A stretch of 40,077 bases of DNA from CAWCLK01 sp963796225 (GTDB lineage: Bacteria; Actinomycetota; Nitriliruptoria; Nitriliruptorales; Nitriliruptoraceae). The notes under the pieces were generated by a model. The model searched no databases, had not been told where the DNA came from, and saw only the letters and a list, made by a program, of their open reading frames with translations. Both the position numbers and the translations under genes were made by a program. This document shows positions 24,352-32,353 of the stretch, in pieces (the first letter of the stretch is position 1; the number at the start of each line of letters is the position of its first letter). The DNA is taken from assembly GCA_963796225.1 (NCBI GenBank), contig CAWCLK010000021.1:1-40077 (forward strand). Direction: 5' to 3'.

Positions 24352-24774
24352 ATGGCATCCATCGTCGAGATCGTGCCCGGCGGCAACCAGCTGTTCCAGG
24401 TGACCCTCGAGAACCCCGAGGGCACCTCGCAGCACGAGGTCGCCGTCCCTGACGGACTGGCCGAGGAGCTGCTTGGCGACGAGGCCGCCGACCACTCGCT
24501 CCAGGACGTCGTCTGGGCCGCCATGCAGTGGCAGCTCGAGCAGGAGTCCCGCGAGGAGGTGCCCGCGACGTTGTCGCTCGGGGAGCTGCGGGGCGTGGGC
24601 GACTTCGACCAGCGCGTGCCCGCCCTCGTGCGTGACCGCACGACCGGGATGTCGCCGACCCACCGCCAGCACCAGGACGACCGCGCCGGCACGAACAGCG
24701 ACGAGCGGCTCGTCGAGGAGGTCCGCGAGGAACAGCGGACCGGTGACGCCTCCATCCCGCGCGAGCGGATCTGA
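24352..24774 (+). CDS. Small acidic hypothetical protein
   Basis: A 140-residue protein, rich in Glu and Asp, with no signal peptide, membrane segment or cysteine. The first 75 residues look folded (a beta-rich start IVEIVPGGNQLFQVTLENPEG, then helices ending WAAMQWQLEQES). The last 50 residues are charged and probably disordered. ATG at 24352 follows GAGGA. It has its own terminator (24815-24846), so it is probably a single-gene unit. I do not recognise a family. Confidence 0.75.
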   Translation: MASIVEIVPGGNQLFQVTLENPEGTSQHEVAVPDGLAEELLGDEAADHSLQDVVWAAMQWQLEQESREEVPATLSLGELRGVGDFDQRVPALVRDRTTGMSPTHRQHQDDRAGTNSDERLVEEVREEQRTGDASIPRERI

Positions 24775-24814
24775 CGGCCACTCGCGCGGGACACCCGCGC
24801 ACGACGCCGCACCC

Positions 24815-24846
24815 GACCGCCCCGTGGCCCTCGCCGCGGGGCGGTC
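24815..24846 (+). terminator. Strong hairpin after 140-residue gene
   Basis: GACCGCCCCG (24815-24824) pairs perfectly with CGGGGCGGTC (24837-24846) around 12 bases. It lies 40 bases after the stop codon and has no T-run, as usual for GC-rich terminators. Confidence 0.65.
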
Positions 24847-24984
24847 GCGCGTGTCGGGACCGGTGCGCCATGACGTGACCAAACATGCCCGTCGAGGTCT
24901 GCGAACAACACACCACGCGGCAGGTGGCCCCCGCACCTCGCCCCGCCGCGCCGACCATCCGACACCGAACAAGGCAGACCTTCC

Positions 24985-26313
24985 ATGCGACACGTGCGAC
25001 GCCGCTTCCGCCCCGTCGCCGCTGCCGCCGCGCTGAGCCTCGCGCTCGCGGCCTGCGGTACCGACGACGGCTCCACCACCGACACCTCGACCTCCACCGA
25101 GGCGACCCAGTCCGAGGCCATGGGCAGCGAGACGCCCATGGACGACATGACCGGCTCCGAGGACATGACCGCCAGCGGCGAGATGGCCGTCCCGGTCGAC
25201 TCGTCCGGCGACCCCTTCGCCGACCTGCGCGAGGCCGCCGAGCACGTCGTCATGGCGTCCGGCACCCTCTCGGGCGGCATCGCCGCCGCTGCCGGGCTCG
25301 ACGGGGCGACCGACTCGGCCGCCGCGCAGCTCGAGACGACCCTGACCGCCCTGCTGCAGGAGCACGTCTACCTCGCCGGCATCACGCTCGACACCGGTGC
25401 GGGCTTCGGGTTCGACTCGCCGCAGTTCGAGCTCGCCGCCGCGCAGCTCGACGCCAACTCGGTCAAGCTGGCCGACGCCATCGGTTCGCTCGCCGGCCAG
25501 GAGAAGGGCGACGCGTTCCTGTCGCTGTGGCGCCAGCACATCCAGTTCTTCGTGGACTACACCGGCGGCGCCGCCGCGGGTGACGACGCCGCGAAGCAGG
25601 AGGCGCTGGACAACCTGAACCAGTACCGCCAGGACGCCGGTGCCTTCTTCGAGGAGATCTCCGGCGGGGCGCTGCCCGCGGACGCGGTCGCCGAATCGCT
25701 GTCCGGCCACGTCCAGACCGTGACCGACGCGATCGACGCCGTCGCCGCCGGCGACACCAGCGCGTTCGACAAGCTCAAGGCCGCTGCCGACCACGTCAAC
25801 ATGGCCGCCAAGACGCTCGCCGGCGGCATCGCCCAGGGCGCCGGCCTCGACGGCGACCCGGAGTCGGCCGCAGCCACCCTGCACGCCGACCTCGCCGGTC
25901 TGCTCCAGGAGCACGTCTACCTGGCGGGCATCGCGGTGAAGACCGCGTATGCGGCCGGCCCGGACAGCGACGCGTTCAACGCCGCTGCCGAGACCCTCGA
26001 CACCAACTCGCAGGAGCTCTCCTCCGCCGTCGCGTCCGTCGCCGGTGAGGAGAAGGGCGACGCGTTCCTCGACCTGTGGCGCCAGCACATCGGCTTCTTC
26101 GTCGACTTCGCCGTGGCCGCGGCCGGGGACGACGAGGCCGGCAAGGCCGAGGCCATCGACAACCTCCAGGGCTACACCCAGGACGCCGGCGCGTTCTTCG
26201 AGGAGATCACCGGTGGTGAGCTCCCCGCGGACGCCGTCGCATCCTCGCTCGAGCAGCACATCACGACCCTGGCAGGGGCGATCGAGTCCCTGTCGACCGT
26301 CGACTTCAGCTGA
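24985..26313 (+). CDS. Lipoprotein with Met-rich linker and two tandem helical repeats
   Basis: A 442-residue exported protein. The signal peptide ends in lipobox LALAAC with the lipidated Cys24. A Ser/Thr/Glu-rich linker contains five methionines at residues 46, 52, 55, 61 and 67. Two copies of a helical domain of about 180 residues follow, each with LLQEHVYLAG, then EKGDAFL-x-LWRQHI-x-FFVD, then QDAGAFFEEI-x-GG-x-LPADAVA. The conserved His and Trp residues could bind a metal. I do not recall a characterised family with certainty; similar repeats may be listed as copper amine oxidase-like. A cupredoxin lipoprotein is encoded 99 bases downstream, so periplasmic-face copper handling is inferred. 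Confidence 0.82.
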   Translation: MRHVRRRFRPVAAAAALSLALAACGTDDGSTTDTSTSTEATQSEAMGSETPMDDMTGSEDMTASGEMAVPVDSSGDPFADLREAAEHVVMASGTLSGGIAAAAGLDGATDSAAAQLETTLTALLQEHVYLAGITLDTGAGFGFDSPQFELAAAQLDANSVKLADAIGSLAGQEKGDAFLSLWRQHIQFFVDYTGGAAAGDDAAKQEALDNLNQYRQDAGAFFEEISGGALPADAVAESLSGHVQTVTDAIDAVAAGDTSAFDKLKAAADHVNMAAKTLAGGIAQGAGLDGDPESAAATLHADLAGLLQEHVYLAGIAVKTAYAAGPDSDAFNAAAETLDTNSQELSSAVASVAGEEKGDAFLDLWRQHIGFFVDFAVAAAGDDEAGKAEAIDNLQGYTQDAGAFFEEITGGELPADAVASSLEQHITTLAGAIESLSTVDFS

Positions 26314-26342
26314 CTGATCCTCCAGGTCATCGAGCGAGGCAC

Positions 26343-26376
26343 GGAGCCCGTCCACCTGAACCGGGGGACGGGCTCC
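26343..26376 (+). terminator. Terminator hairpin after two-repeat lipoprotein
   Basis: GGAGCCCGTCC (26343-26353) and GGACGGGCTCC (26366-26376) are perfect 11-bp complements with a 12-base loop, 30 bases after the stop codon. No T-run follows. It separates the lipoprotein from the cupredoxin gene, at least partly. Confidence 0.7.
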
Positions 26377-26412
26377 GCTGCTGCCGCCATCCACGCATCG
26401 AGAGGACCCGCC

Positions 26413-26775
26413 ATGCACCGCCCCGCCGTGCTGCTCGCCGCTGCCGTCGTCGTCCTCGGCGCCGCGGCCTGCAGCTCCGACGCTGCGCCGACGACCGCCG
26501 CGACGTCCCCCGTCCAGGTGGAGATCGACGACTTCGCCTTCGACCCGGACACCGTCACCGTCGAGGTCGGCACCACCGTGACCTGGTCCAACGAGGACGC
26601 GACCAACCACACGGTGACGGCGGGGAGCGAGGACGAGCCGCTGCCCGACGCCTTCGACCTGGTGGTCGAGGAGCAGGGCGAGACGGTCGGCACGACCTTC
26701 GTCGAACCCGGCACGTACACCTACTACTGCGAGGTGCACCCCTTCATGACGGGCACCATCGAGGTCACCGGCTGA
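26413..26775 (+). CDS. Cupredoxin (plastocyanin/amicyanin-like) lipoprotein
   Basis: A 120-residue exported protein with a signal peptide ending in lipobox LGAAAC (Cys20), a short Ala/Thr linker and one cupredoxin domain. All four type-1 copper ligands are visible: His in ATNHTV near residue 75, then Cys, His and Met in YYCEVHPFMTG near the C-terminus. It would be anchored on the outer face of the membrane and carry single electrons or copper. ATG at 26413 follows GAGAGGA. It sits after the two-repeat lipoprotein, which also has a Met-rich segment. Its electron partner is not identifiable here. Confidence 0.93.
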   Translation: MHRPAVLLAAAVVVLGAAACSSDAAPTTAATSPVQVEIDDFAFDPDTVTVEVGTTVTWSNEDATNHTVTAGSEDEPLPDAFDLVVEEQGETVGTTFVEPGTYTYYCEVHPFMTGTIEVTG

Positions 26776-26907
26776 TCGGCCGTCCGTCCGCCCGCTGCGC
26801 GCTCGAGTGGAGCCGGGCGACGATACGGCGTACCGTCACGGGCCGTGTCGCGTTGAGCGTCACGACTCCCGCGCCGCCGCCGTCCCCCGACCGCATCGAG
26901 TCTCCCC

Positions 26908-28104
26908 ATGTCGTTGCGCTCCCTGCGTGTGCTCGCGGCCGCCCTCGTGCTGGCCGTCCTGCCCGTCGGGGCGCTGGCGCAGCAGGCCCCGCCCGACACC
27001 CTCGACGAGGCCCGCCAGCGGCTGGACCAGCTCGAGCAGCAGGAGGCCGACGCCCAGCAGCGGGTCGAGGCGGCACGGGCCGAGCTCGACGCGCTCGAAC
27101 CGCGCCTGCGTCGCACCAGCGAGGCCCTGGACGAGGCCCAGACGAAGGCCGACGAGGCCCGGCGTGAGGCCGAAGCCGCTCGCGACCGCCAGCAGCGGGT
27201 CGAGGAACGGCTCGCCGAGGCACGCGAGAAGCTGGACGCCACCGCGGACGAGCTCGCCTCCCTGGCCCGCGACGCGTACATGTACGGCCCCGGGGCCGCC
27301 GCCCCGATGCTGGCCGCCATCGAGCAGCTGTCCGAGATGGACAGCCCCAACGAGATGGCCGACGTCGTGCACATGGTCGACGTCGTGCTCGGCGACCGGG
27401 CACTGGTGATCGAGGAGTCCCAGCGCCTGATCGAGGAGACTGCCCTGCTGCGCCGAGAGGCCGCCAAGGTCCGCGAGGCCCGCGAGCAGGAGGCCGCCGA
27501 GGCCCGCGGGGCCGAGGACGAGGCCGCCCGGCGTCACGCCGACATGCTCGCCGTGCTCGACCAGGCCGACCGTGCCGTGGCCATCGAGCAGCAGGCGCTG
27601 GCCGAGATCGAGTCCCAGCAGGACCGCACGGCCGCGCAGGTCGACGCCTTCGAGGAGGCCCGGCGCCGCGCGGCGGCACGCATCGGCATCACGCCCGCCG
27701 GCGAGGGCCTGGTCAGCGTCAACGGCATCGTCGTGGCCGAGTCGCTCGGTCCGCAGCTCGAGAAGCTGCTGGAGGCCGCCGCCGGGGACGGCATCGAGCT
27801 CGGCGGGTCCGGCTACCGCTCGCCCGAGACCACGGCCCGACTCCGCCGCGCCAACGGCTGCCCCGACGTCTACAACTCGCCGCCGTCGTCCTGCCGCGTC
27901 CCCACGGCCCGCCCCGGCACGTCCATGCACGAGAAGGGCCTGGCCATCGACTTCACCTGGCGGGGCCAGACCATCTGCTACCCGAACCCGCCATCGCGGT
28001 GCGAGGGCAACGACGCCTTCGACTGGCTCGAGTCCCACGCCTCCCGGTACGGGCTGTACGGCCTGTCGTCCGAGGCCTGGCACTGGTCCACCAACGGGAA
28101 CTAG
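26908..28104 (+). CDS. Secreted coiled-coil protein with M15 D,D-carboxypeptidase domain
   Basis: A 398-residue protein. The signal peptide (residues 1-24, ending GALAQQ) precedes a long Glu/Ala/Arg-rich coiled coil (about 28-265) interrupted by RDAYMYGPGAAAPML. A C-terminal M15/VanY-like peptidase domain (about 285-398) follows. Its zinc and catalytic residues are present: His341 and Asp348 in HEKGLAIDF and His392 in EAWHWS. It should trim D-Ala-D-Ala ends or stem peptides of peptidoglycan outside the membrane, with the coiled coil acting as a control or docking arm. ATG at 26908 is chosen because it starts the signal peptide. A frameshifted paralogue lies 4 kb upstream. Confidence 0.9.
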   Translation: MSLRSLRVLAAALVLAVLPVGALAQQAPPDTLDEARQRLDQLEQQEADAQQRVEAARAELDALEPRLRRTSEALDEAQTKADEARREAEAARDRQQRVEERLAEAREKLDATADELASLARDAYMYGPGAAAPMLAAIEQLSEMDSPNEMADVVHMVDVVLGDRALVIEESQRLIEETALLRREAAKVREAREQEAAEARGAEDEAARRHADMLAVLDQADRAVAIEQQALAEIESQQDRTAAQVDAFEEARRRAAARIGITPAGEGLVSVNGIVVAESLGPQLEKLLEAAAGDGIELGGSGYRSPETTARLRRANGCPDVYNSPPSSCRVPTARPGTSMHEKGLAIDFTWRGQTICYPNPPSRCEGNDAFDWLESHASRYGLYGLSSEAWHWSTNGN

Positions 28105-28168
28105 GGGCCGAGCGGCCGCCGCCCGCCCTCGGCCCCCGTGCGGGTCCTTCGACGCACTCGTGTGCGTC
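28105..28168 (+). terminator. Tandem hairpins after M15 peptidase gene
   Basis: GGGCCGAG (28105-28112) pairs with CTCGGCCC (28128-28135), starting at the first base after the stop codon. GACGCAC (28151-28157) pairs with GTGCGTC (28162-28168) around a 4-base loop. Two hairpins in a row make a good terminator despite the lack of a T-run. Confidence 0.6.
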
Positions 28169-28226
28169 GTCCCCCGGGGGCTTCGTAGCCTCGCCCGATG
28201 CTCTCCCTCCCCTCCTCCCGCGCGTC

Positions 28227-28919
28227 GTGACCTCCCGGCTCCGCTACGGCGCCGGGATCCTGCTGACGGCCCTCGGGCTGGTCCTGGCCAGCACCGGGCT
28301 CATGGCGCTGGTGCAACCGCTCATCGCCCCGTCCGCCCCGTCGCCGGACCTGACCGGCCGGGCTGACGAACCCGCGACCGACGAGAACGCCGCGGCGGGG
28401 GAGCAGCCCCCGGCGGACGATCGGGTGGATCCTCGCCGTCTGCGGGTCGGCCCTGCCGGCCCCGCCACGCCCCGTCCGACGTCCACGCCGGCGCCAGCCT
28501 CGTCGCCCACCCCCGAGGACTCCGAGCCGTCCGCGCCGACGCCGGTGACGGCCCCGCGGACACCCGCGCCGACGCCCCGACCGACGGCCGCGCCACGCCC
28601 GGTGTCGAGCCCCGCACCCGCCACCAGCCCGACGCCCGCGCCGTCGCCCCGCCCGACGCCCGCGCCGACGGCCGCGCCCATCCCGACGCCCCGTCCCGTC
28701 CCCACGCCCCTTCCCGCCCCGACGCCCGCGCCGAGCCCGACGCCGGCCGGTGCCCCGTCCCTCCCACCTCCCGAGCCGTGCCCGCGGCCCCGCGACTGGC
28801 CGTGGAACGAGCGGGCGGGCAACCGGGGTCGCGGCCAGGGGTACGGGCCGCCGGTCGACCCCTGCGTCGTGGTGGACGCGACCAACCCCCTCGCGTCGGA
28901 CCTGCAGCGCCGCGGCTGA
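28227..28919 (+). CDS. Proline-rich membrane-anchored or secreted protein
   Basis: A 230-residue protein starting at GTG 28227 (no strong ribosome-binding site, so the start is uncertain). One hydrophobic segment (about residues 6-27, ILLTALGLVLASTGLMALV) is followed by about 130 residues of Pro/Ala/Thr/Ser low complexity with many PTP and APTP units. The C-terminal 50 residues contain two cysteines, in EPCPRPRDWPWN and VDPCVVVD. Such proteins usually span or decorate the cell wall. I do not recognise a family. It ends beside a GC-rich direct repeat that may stop transcription. Confidence 0.6.
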   Translation: MTSRLRYGAGILLTALGLVLASTGLMALVQPLIAPSAPSPDLTGRADEPATDENAAAGEQPPADDRVDPRRLRVGPAGPATPRPTSTPAPASSPTPEDSEPSAPTPVTAPRTPAPTPRPTAAPRPVSSPAPATSPTPAPSPRPTPAPTAAPIPTPRPVPTPLPAPTPAPSPTPAGAPSLPPPEPCPRPRDWPWNERAGNRGRGQGYGPPVDPCVVVDATNPLASDLQRRG

Positions 28920-28922
28920 CGT

Positions 28923-29017
28923 GCGCCCCGGCACGCGCACGCGCGCCCCGGGGAGAGAGGGCCCGTGGGCGCGCGCGCCCCGGCACGCGCACGCGCGCCC
29001 CGGGGAGAGAGGGCCCG
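28923..29017. repeat. 43-bp direct repeat in convergent intergenic region
   Basis: The 43 bases at 28923-28965 recur identically at 28975-29017 (period 52). Between them is the perfect palindrome GGGCGCGCGCGCCC (28967-28980). Within copy 2 and its flank, CGCGCCCCGG can pair with CCGGGGCGCG further right. The block lies between the stops of the proline-rich gene (plus) and the DsrE2-like gene (minus). It can form strong hairpins on either strand and may serve as a bidirectional terminator. Confidence 0.8.
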
Positions 29018-29045
29018 GGGCGCGGCGCGGGGGTGCACGAGGCGG

Positions 29046-29555
29046 TCAGATGAAGATCGTCTGTGCCCCTTCGGAGATCTCGATGAAGTCGGCGGCGCTG
29101 ATGATGCCCTCGACCCGCTCGTACAGGTCCTCCTCGGTCAGGTGCATCATGTCCGCGGACATCCTGCAGGCCCACAGGTGGCCGCCCATGTCCGTGATGA
29201 GGTCGAGGAACTCGGGCACCTCGGGGATGTCCAGGCCGTCGATCTGCTTCTTCATCATGTGGGTGGCGAACGCCTGCATGCCGGGCAGCCCCATGAGGGA
29301 CGTGGGCATGTGGGTCGCGGGGTTGCCCACCGGCGAGAACGCCAGGTGGTCCATGGTCTTGCTGTTGATGATGTCGAAGCCCCAGAACGTGAAGAACATG
29401 TGGACCTCGACGCCCTCGGACAGGGCGGCCTGGGCCAGGACCAGGCCCGGGTAGGCCATGTCGAGCGAGCCCTTCGAGCAGATGAGGACCAGCTTGCGGC
29501 CCTCACTGGCCTCGTCGTCGAACTGGGGGATCGGTGCCGGTGCGGTGGCGGTCAT
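29046..29555 (-). CDS. DsrE2-like DsrE/DsrF family protein
   Basis: A 169-residue protein with the DsrE fold. KLVLICSKGSLDMAYPGLVL opens the domain, VHMFFTFWGFDII is the family's hallmark hydrophobic strand, and GGHLWACRMSADMM carries the conserved sulfur-binding cysteine near residue 128. DsrE-type proteins carry persulfide sulfur between enzymes. The N-terminal 20 residues are Ala/Pro-rich and not a clear signal. ATG at 29555 is 14 bases after the stop of the DsrC/TusE-like gene. It is the last gene of the sulfur operon and converges on the direct-repeat block. Confidence 0.88.
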   Translation of the reverse strand: MTATAPAPIPQFDDEASEGRKLVLICSKGSLDMAYPGLVLAQAALSEGVEVHMFFTFWGFDIINSKTMDHLAFSPVGNPATHMPTSLMGLPGMQAFATHMMKKQIDGLDIPEVPEFLDLITDMGGHLWACRMSADMMHLTEEDLYERVEGIISAADFIEISEGAQTIFI

Positions 29556-29569
29556 GGTCGAGTCCTCTC

Positions 29570-29884
29570 TCACACGCACCCGACGGGCTTGGGCAGCCCG
29601 GCGATGTAGGCCATCTTCTTGGCCGGCTTCTTGGGGAAGAGCTGGAACAGCTCCTTGGTGTTGAACCCACCGACGTTGCTGACGCGGCGGATGGTCGCGG
29701 TCTCGCCCTGCGCCTTGAAGTCCTCGCGCAGGAACCGGATGGCCCGCATGTGCGCGTCGGTCAGGTCGATGCCGATGTTGGCGGCGAGCACCTTGGCCAG
29801 GTCCTCGTCCCACTCGTCGTACTCGGTCATGAAGCCCTCGTCGTCGACGTGGACCTCGTGGCCGTTCAGGGTTGCCAGGGCCAT
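29570..29884 (-). CDS. DsrC/TusE-family sulfur carrier, single-cysteine form
   Basis: A 104-residue DsrC-family protein. Family features include the start region (GFMTEYDEWDEDLAKVLA), DLTDAHMRAIRFLREDF and the C-terminal arm KKMAYIAGLPKPVGCV, which ends in the reactive Cys103. True DsrC has a second cysteine 11 residues earlier on the arm; here that position is Ala92. This places it in the one-cysteine TusE-like group, which passes persulfide rather than forming the DsrC trisulfide. It starts 2 bases after the DUF1641 stop and is followed by the DsrE2-like gene. The location is cytoplasmic. Confidence 0.9.
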   Translation of the reverse strand: MALATLNGHEVHVDDEGFMTEYDEWDEDLAKVLAANIGIDLTDAHMRAIRFLREDFKAQGETATIRRVSNVGGFNTKELFQLFPKKPAKKMAYIAGLPKPVGCV

Positions 29885-29886
29885 GA

Positions 29887-30441
29887 TCAGCCCTCCTTCG
29901 GGGTGGGGATGCTGGTGGGGGTCGTGGGGGTGGGAGGTGCCTGCGCCGCGAGCGAGCGCAGGACGCCGAGCAGACGTGCCAGACCGAGCCGCACCTCGGG
30001 CTCGCGCATCTCGCGCAGCAGGGCGAACAGCGACGGCGGCTCGGTGGGGGCCGTGCCCGGCTCGTTGACGACGTGCGCGGTGCGCTGGAGCATCGTCATG
30101 ACCTCGGGCTGGGTCATCTCCTTGACCGTCTCGAGGATCAGCACGACGTTGTCGCCCAGGGCGGCGACGTCGTCCTCGTCGAAGTTGGTCATGATCCGGT
30201 CGACGACGCCGAGGCTGCTGCGCGCGAAGTCGAGGTAGCCGCGCTCCTCGGCCTCCTGCATCCGTTCGGTCACGCTGGCCATCGCCGGTCCCGACAGGTG
30301 CGAGACCTCCTCCAGCAGCTCGGTCAGCACGGCCCTCTGGGTGCGCTGCCGGCGCAGCTCGGCGGTCAGCTCGTCGAGCTGGGCAGCCATGTGGTCGAGG
30401 CGGGCGTCGACGCCGCCGGTGAGTGCGATCGTGGTGCTCAT
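29887..30441 (-). CDS. DUF1641 family protein
   Basis: A 184-residue protein, largely helical, with an N-terminal predicted coiled coil (LDHMAAQLDELTAELRRQRT) and a central DUF1641-like segment (ALGDNVVLILETVKEMTQPEVM). The C-terminus is a Pro/Thr-rich tail. DUF1641 proteins are often found next to sulfide:quinone-reductase-like flavoproteins and formate dehydrogenases; their function is not established. Its start overlaps the flavoprotein stop (ATGA) and its stop is 2 bases before the DsrC/TusE-like start. It is therefore embedded in the sulfur operon and probably partners the flavoprotein. Confidence 0.85.
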   Translation of the reverse strand: MSTTIALTGGVDARLDHMAAQLDELTAELRRQRTQRAVLTELLEEVSHLSGPAMASVTERMQEAEERGYLDFARSSLGVVDRIMTNFDEDDVAALGDNVVLILETVKEMTQPEVMTMLQRTAHVVNEPGTAPTEPPSLFALLREMREPEVRLGLARLLGVLRSLAAQAPPTPTTPTSIPTPKEG

Positions 30442-31682
30442 GCCTCCACCTCCGGGATGTCCTTGCCGGCCATGGACATCAGCGCCGGCAACGGCAGCTC
30501 GCGTCCGGGCAGCAGCACGTTCCAGTAGGTCCACCGGAACAGCAGCTTCCCCCAGTGGTTGAGCTCGGTCTCCTTCAGGAGGCTGAAGGGACCGACCCCC
30601 GGGACGGGGAACTTGCCCGGCAGCGGCTCGACGTCGTAGTTGAAGTCGATCAGCAGCGCCTTGCCGTCACCGGACTCGATGAAGCAGTTCGCGTGCCCGT
30701 CGAACGCCCGGGTCATGGGCCGGCCGTGGATGTGGTCGAGGAAGTTGTCGGTGAAGACGTCGACCGCGAAGTGGGCGACCGAGCCCGCCTTGGACGCCGG
30801 GATGTCGGAGGCGTCGCCGATGGCGAAGACGTCGTCGTACTGGGTCGACTGCAGCGTGTGCTTGTCGACCTTGACGAAGTTCAGCTCGTCACCCAGCCCG
30901 CTGCGGCCCACGAAGTCCGCGCCCATGTTCAGCGGCACGGTGACCAGCAGGTCGAAGGGCACCTCGCGCTCGTCGTAGCTGACCAGCGCCTTGTGCTCCT
31001 CGTCGATCGACTCGATCATGAAGTCGGTCTCGAGGGCGATCTTGCGCTCGTCGAGCATCCCGCCCAGGTAGGTCGAGCAGGTCGGCTTGGTGAACGCCCC
31101 GTCCAACGGGGTGACGTAGATCAGCTCGACCCGGTCCCGCATCCCGCGCTCGCGGAAGAACGCGTCGGCGAGGAAGGTGAACTCCATCGGGGCGACCGGG
31201 CACTTGATCGGCATCTCGGTGATGTGGACCACCACGCGCCCGCCCTCGAAGGTCGCCAGCCGGTCGCGCAGGGCCGTGGCGCCGTCCAGGGTGTAGAAGT
31301 CGAAGATGCTGCGACGCCACTCGTCGCCCAGCATCCCCGGGGTCTGGTCGGGGCGGGGCGTGGTGCCGGTGGCGATCACGAGCTGGTCGTAGCCGAGCTC
31401 GGTGCCGTCCTCCAGCAGGACGCGGTGCTCGTCCGGCACGACCCGGTCGACCTGCCCGCGACGCAGCTCGACGCCGTCGCAGATCTGTGCCGCCGTCGGG
31501 CGGACGAGCTCGTCGGGCTCGTAGGCGCCGAAGGGCACGAACAGGTAGCCGGGCTGGTAGTGGTGGCCGGTCGACGGGTCGACGACCGTGATGTGCCACT
31601 CGGAGGCGGGCAGGCGCGGCCGCAGCCTGTTGACGACCATCGTCCCCGCGGTCCCCGCGCCGAGGACCAGCAGACGCTTCAT
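30438..31682 (-). CDS. Sulfide:quinone oxidoreductase-like flavoprotein
   Basis: A 414-residue FAD protein of the SQR/FCSD group. The FAD motif GAGTAG is at residues 8-13 and a second FAD segment AIGDASDIP is near residue 288. Cysteines 161 (IKCPVAP), 202 (KPTCSTY) and 333 (GHANCF) are placed where SQR enzymes carry redox cysteines; 161 and 333 are the likely active pair. The C-terminal region (WGKLLFRWTYWNVLLPG) is amphipathic and suits membrane association. It would oxidise sulfide to sulfane sulfur and reduce quinone. It overlaps the regulator upstream and DUF1641 downstream, both as ATGA. Confidence 0.9.
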   Translation of the reverse strand: MKRLLVLGAGTAGTMVVNRLRPRLPASEWHITVVDPSTGHHYQPGYLFVPFGAYEPDELVRPTAAQICDGVELRRGQVDRVVPDEHRVLLEDGTELGYDQLVIATGTTPRPDQTPGMLGDEWRRSIFDFYTLDGATALRDRLATFEGGRVVVHITEMPIKCPVAPMEFTFLADAFFRERGMRDRVELIYVTPLDGAFTKPTCSTYLGGMLDERKIALETDFMIESIDEEHKALVSYDEREVPFDLLVTVPLNMGADFVGRSGLGDELNFVKVDKHTLQSTQYDDVFAIGDASDIPASKAGSVAHFAVDVFTDNFLDHIHGRPMTRAFDGHANCFIESGDGKALLIDFNYDVEPLPGKFPVPGVGPFSLLKETELNHWGKLLFRWTYWNVLLPGRELPLPALMSMAGKDIPEVEA

Positions 31683-32335
31683 GACGGACTCCTGTTCGGA
31701 GAGAGGGTGGAGAGGGCGGCGGCGACGCGCGGCAGCATGTCCAGCACGTGCTGGCGCGCCGCGGCGTCGAGGTGGTGCAGGCCGTCGTCGCCGGCGTCCG
31801 CCACGTCGGGTGCGACACCCCCGACCAGGACCATGCCGGTCAGCTCGGTGCCCGAACGCAGGAAGGTGCGAGCGCACAGGAAGCCGTGGCGGCCCATCCG
31901 GAAGTGGGGCGTGAGGTCGAGCTCGCTGGCCAGGGCGCGCCAGTCGTCGAGGCACTCGGCGACGACCTGTGGGTCACCGGCGTGGTCGCGGAACCACGGA
32001 CAGGGGTTGGCGACGTCGGTGACGGGGCGGCCCTGCATGTCGGTGACGAGCATGGTCACGCCGAGTGCCCGGGCCACCAGGTCCATGACGGTGGACATGA
32101 CGTCGGGGACCTGCCCCGCGGCCGGACCCGTGGCGGGCACGTACGGGGCGCGGGCCACCGCTGTCGCCGGGATCCCGGACTCCAGTGCCCGGGCGAGCCG
32201 GTCGGCGGGGAAGCGCCACTGGCGCCCCACGCGCACCGCCGCCAGACGACCGTCCCCCGCCATGCGGTAGACCGTGGAGGTGTCCAGGTCCAGCATCTGC
32301 CCGACCTGGGCGGCGGTGAGGAGGTCGGTAGCCAC
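31679..32335 (-). CDS. Excisionase-type HTH / PocR-domain regulator of the sulfur operon
   Basis: A 218-residue protein. Residues 1-55 are an excisionase/MerR-like helix-turn-helix (LLTAAQVGQMLDLDTSTVYR, then VGRQWRFPADRL). Residues about 75-200 are a PocR sensory domain with cysteines in NPCPWFR, AECLDDW and FLCARTF. PocR domains bind small ligands or metals; the cysteines could sense sulfur species. It is the first gene of the operon, and its stop overlaps the flavoprotein start (ATGA), so it is made with the genes it probably controls. Its leader carries an array of TGCAGG/CCTGCA sites, likely its own operators. Confidence 0.85.
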   Translation of the reverse strand: MATDLLTAAQVGQMLDLDTSTVYRMAGDGRLAAVRVGRQWRFPADRLARALESGIPATAVARAPYVPATGPAAGQVPDVMSTVMDLVARALGVTMLVTDMQGRPVTDVANPCPWFRDHAGDPQVVAECLDDWRALASELDLTPHFRMGRHGFLCARTFLRSGTELTGMVLVGGVAPDVADAGDDGLHHLDAAARQHVLDMLPRVAAALSTLSPNRSPS

Positions 32336-32353
32336 GACGGGCTCCTGCCAGTG

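Noticed and set aside
28440..28780. Tandem Pro/Thr/Ala units as a CRISPR-like or minisatellite array
   Set aside because: The repeats are codon-level low complexity inside one reading frame, without regular spacers.
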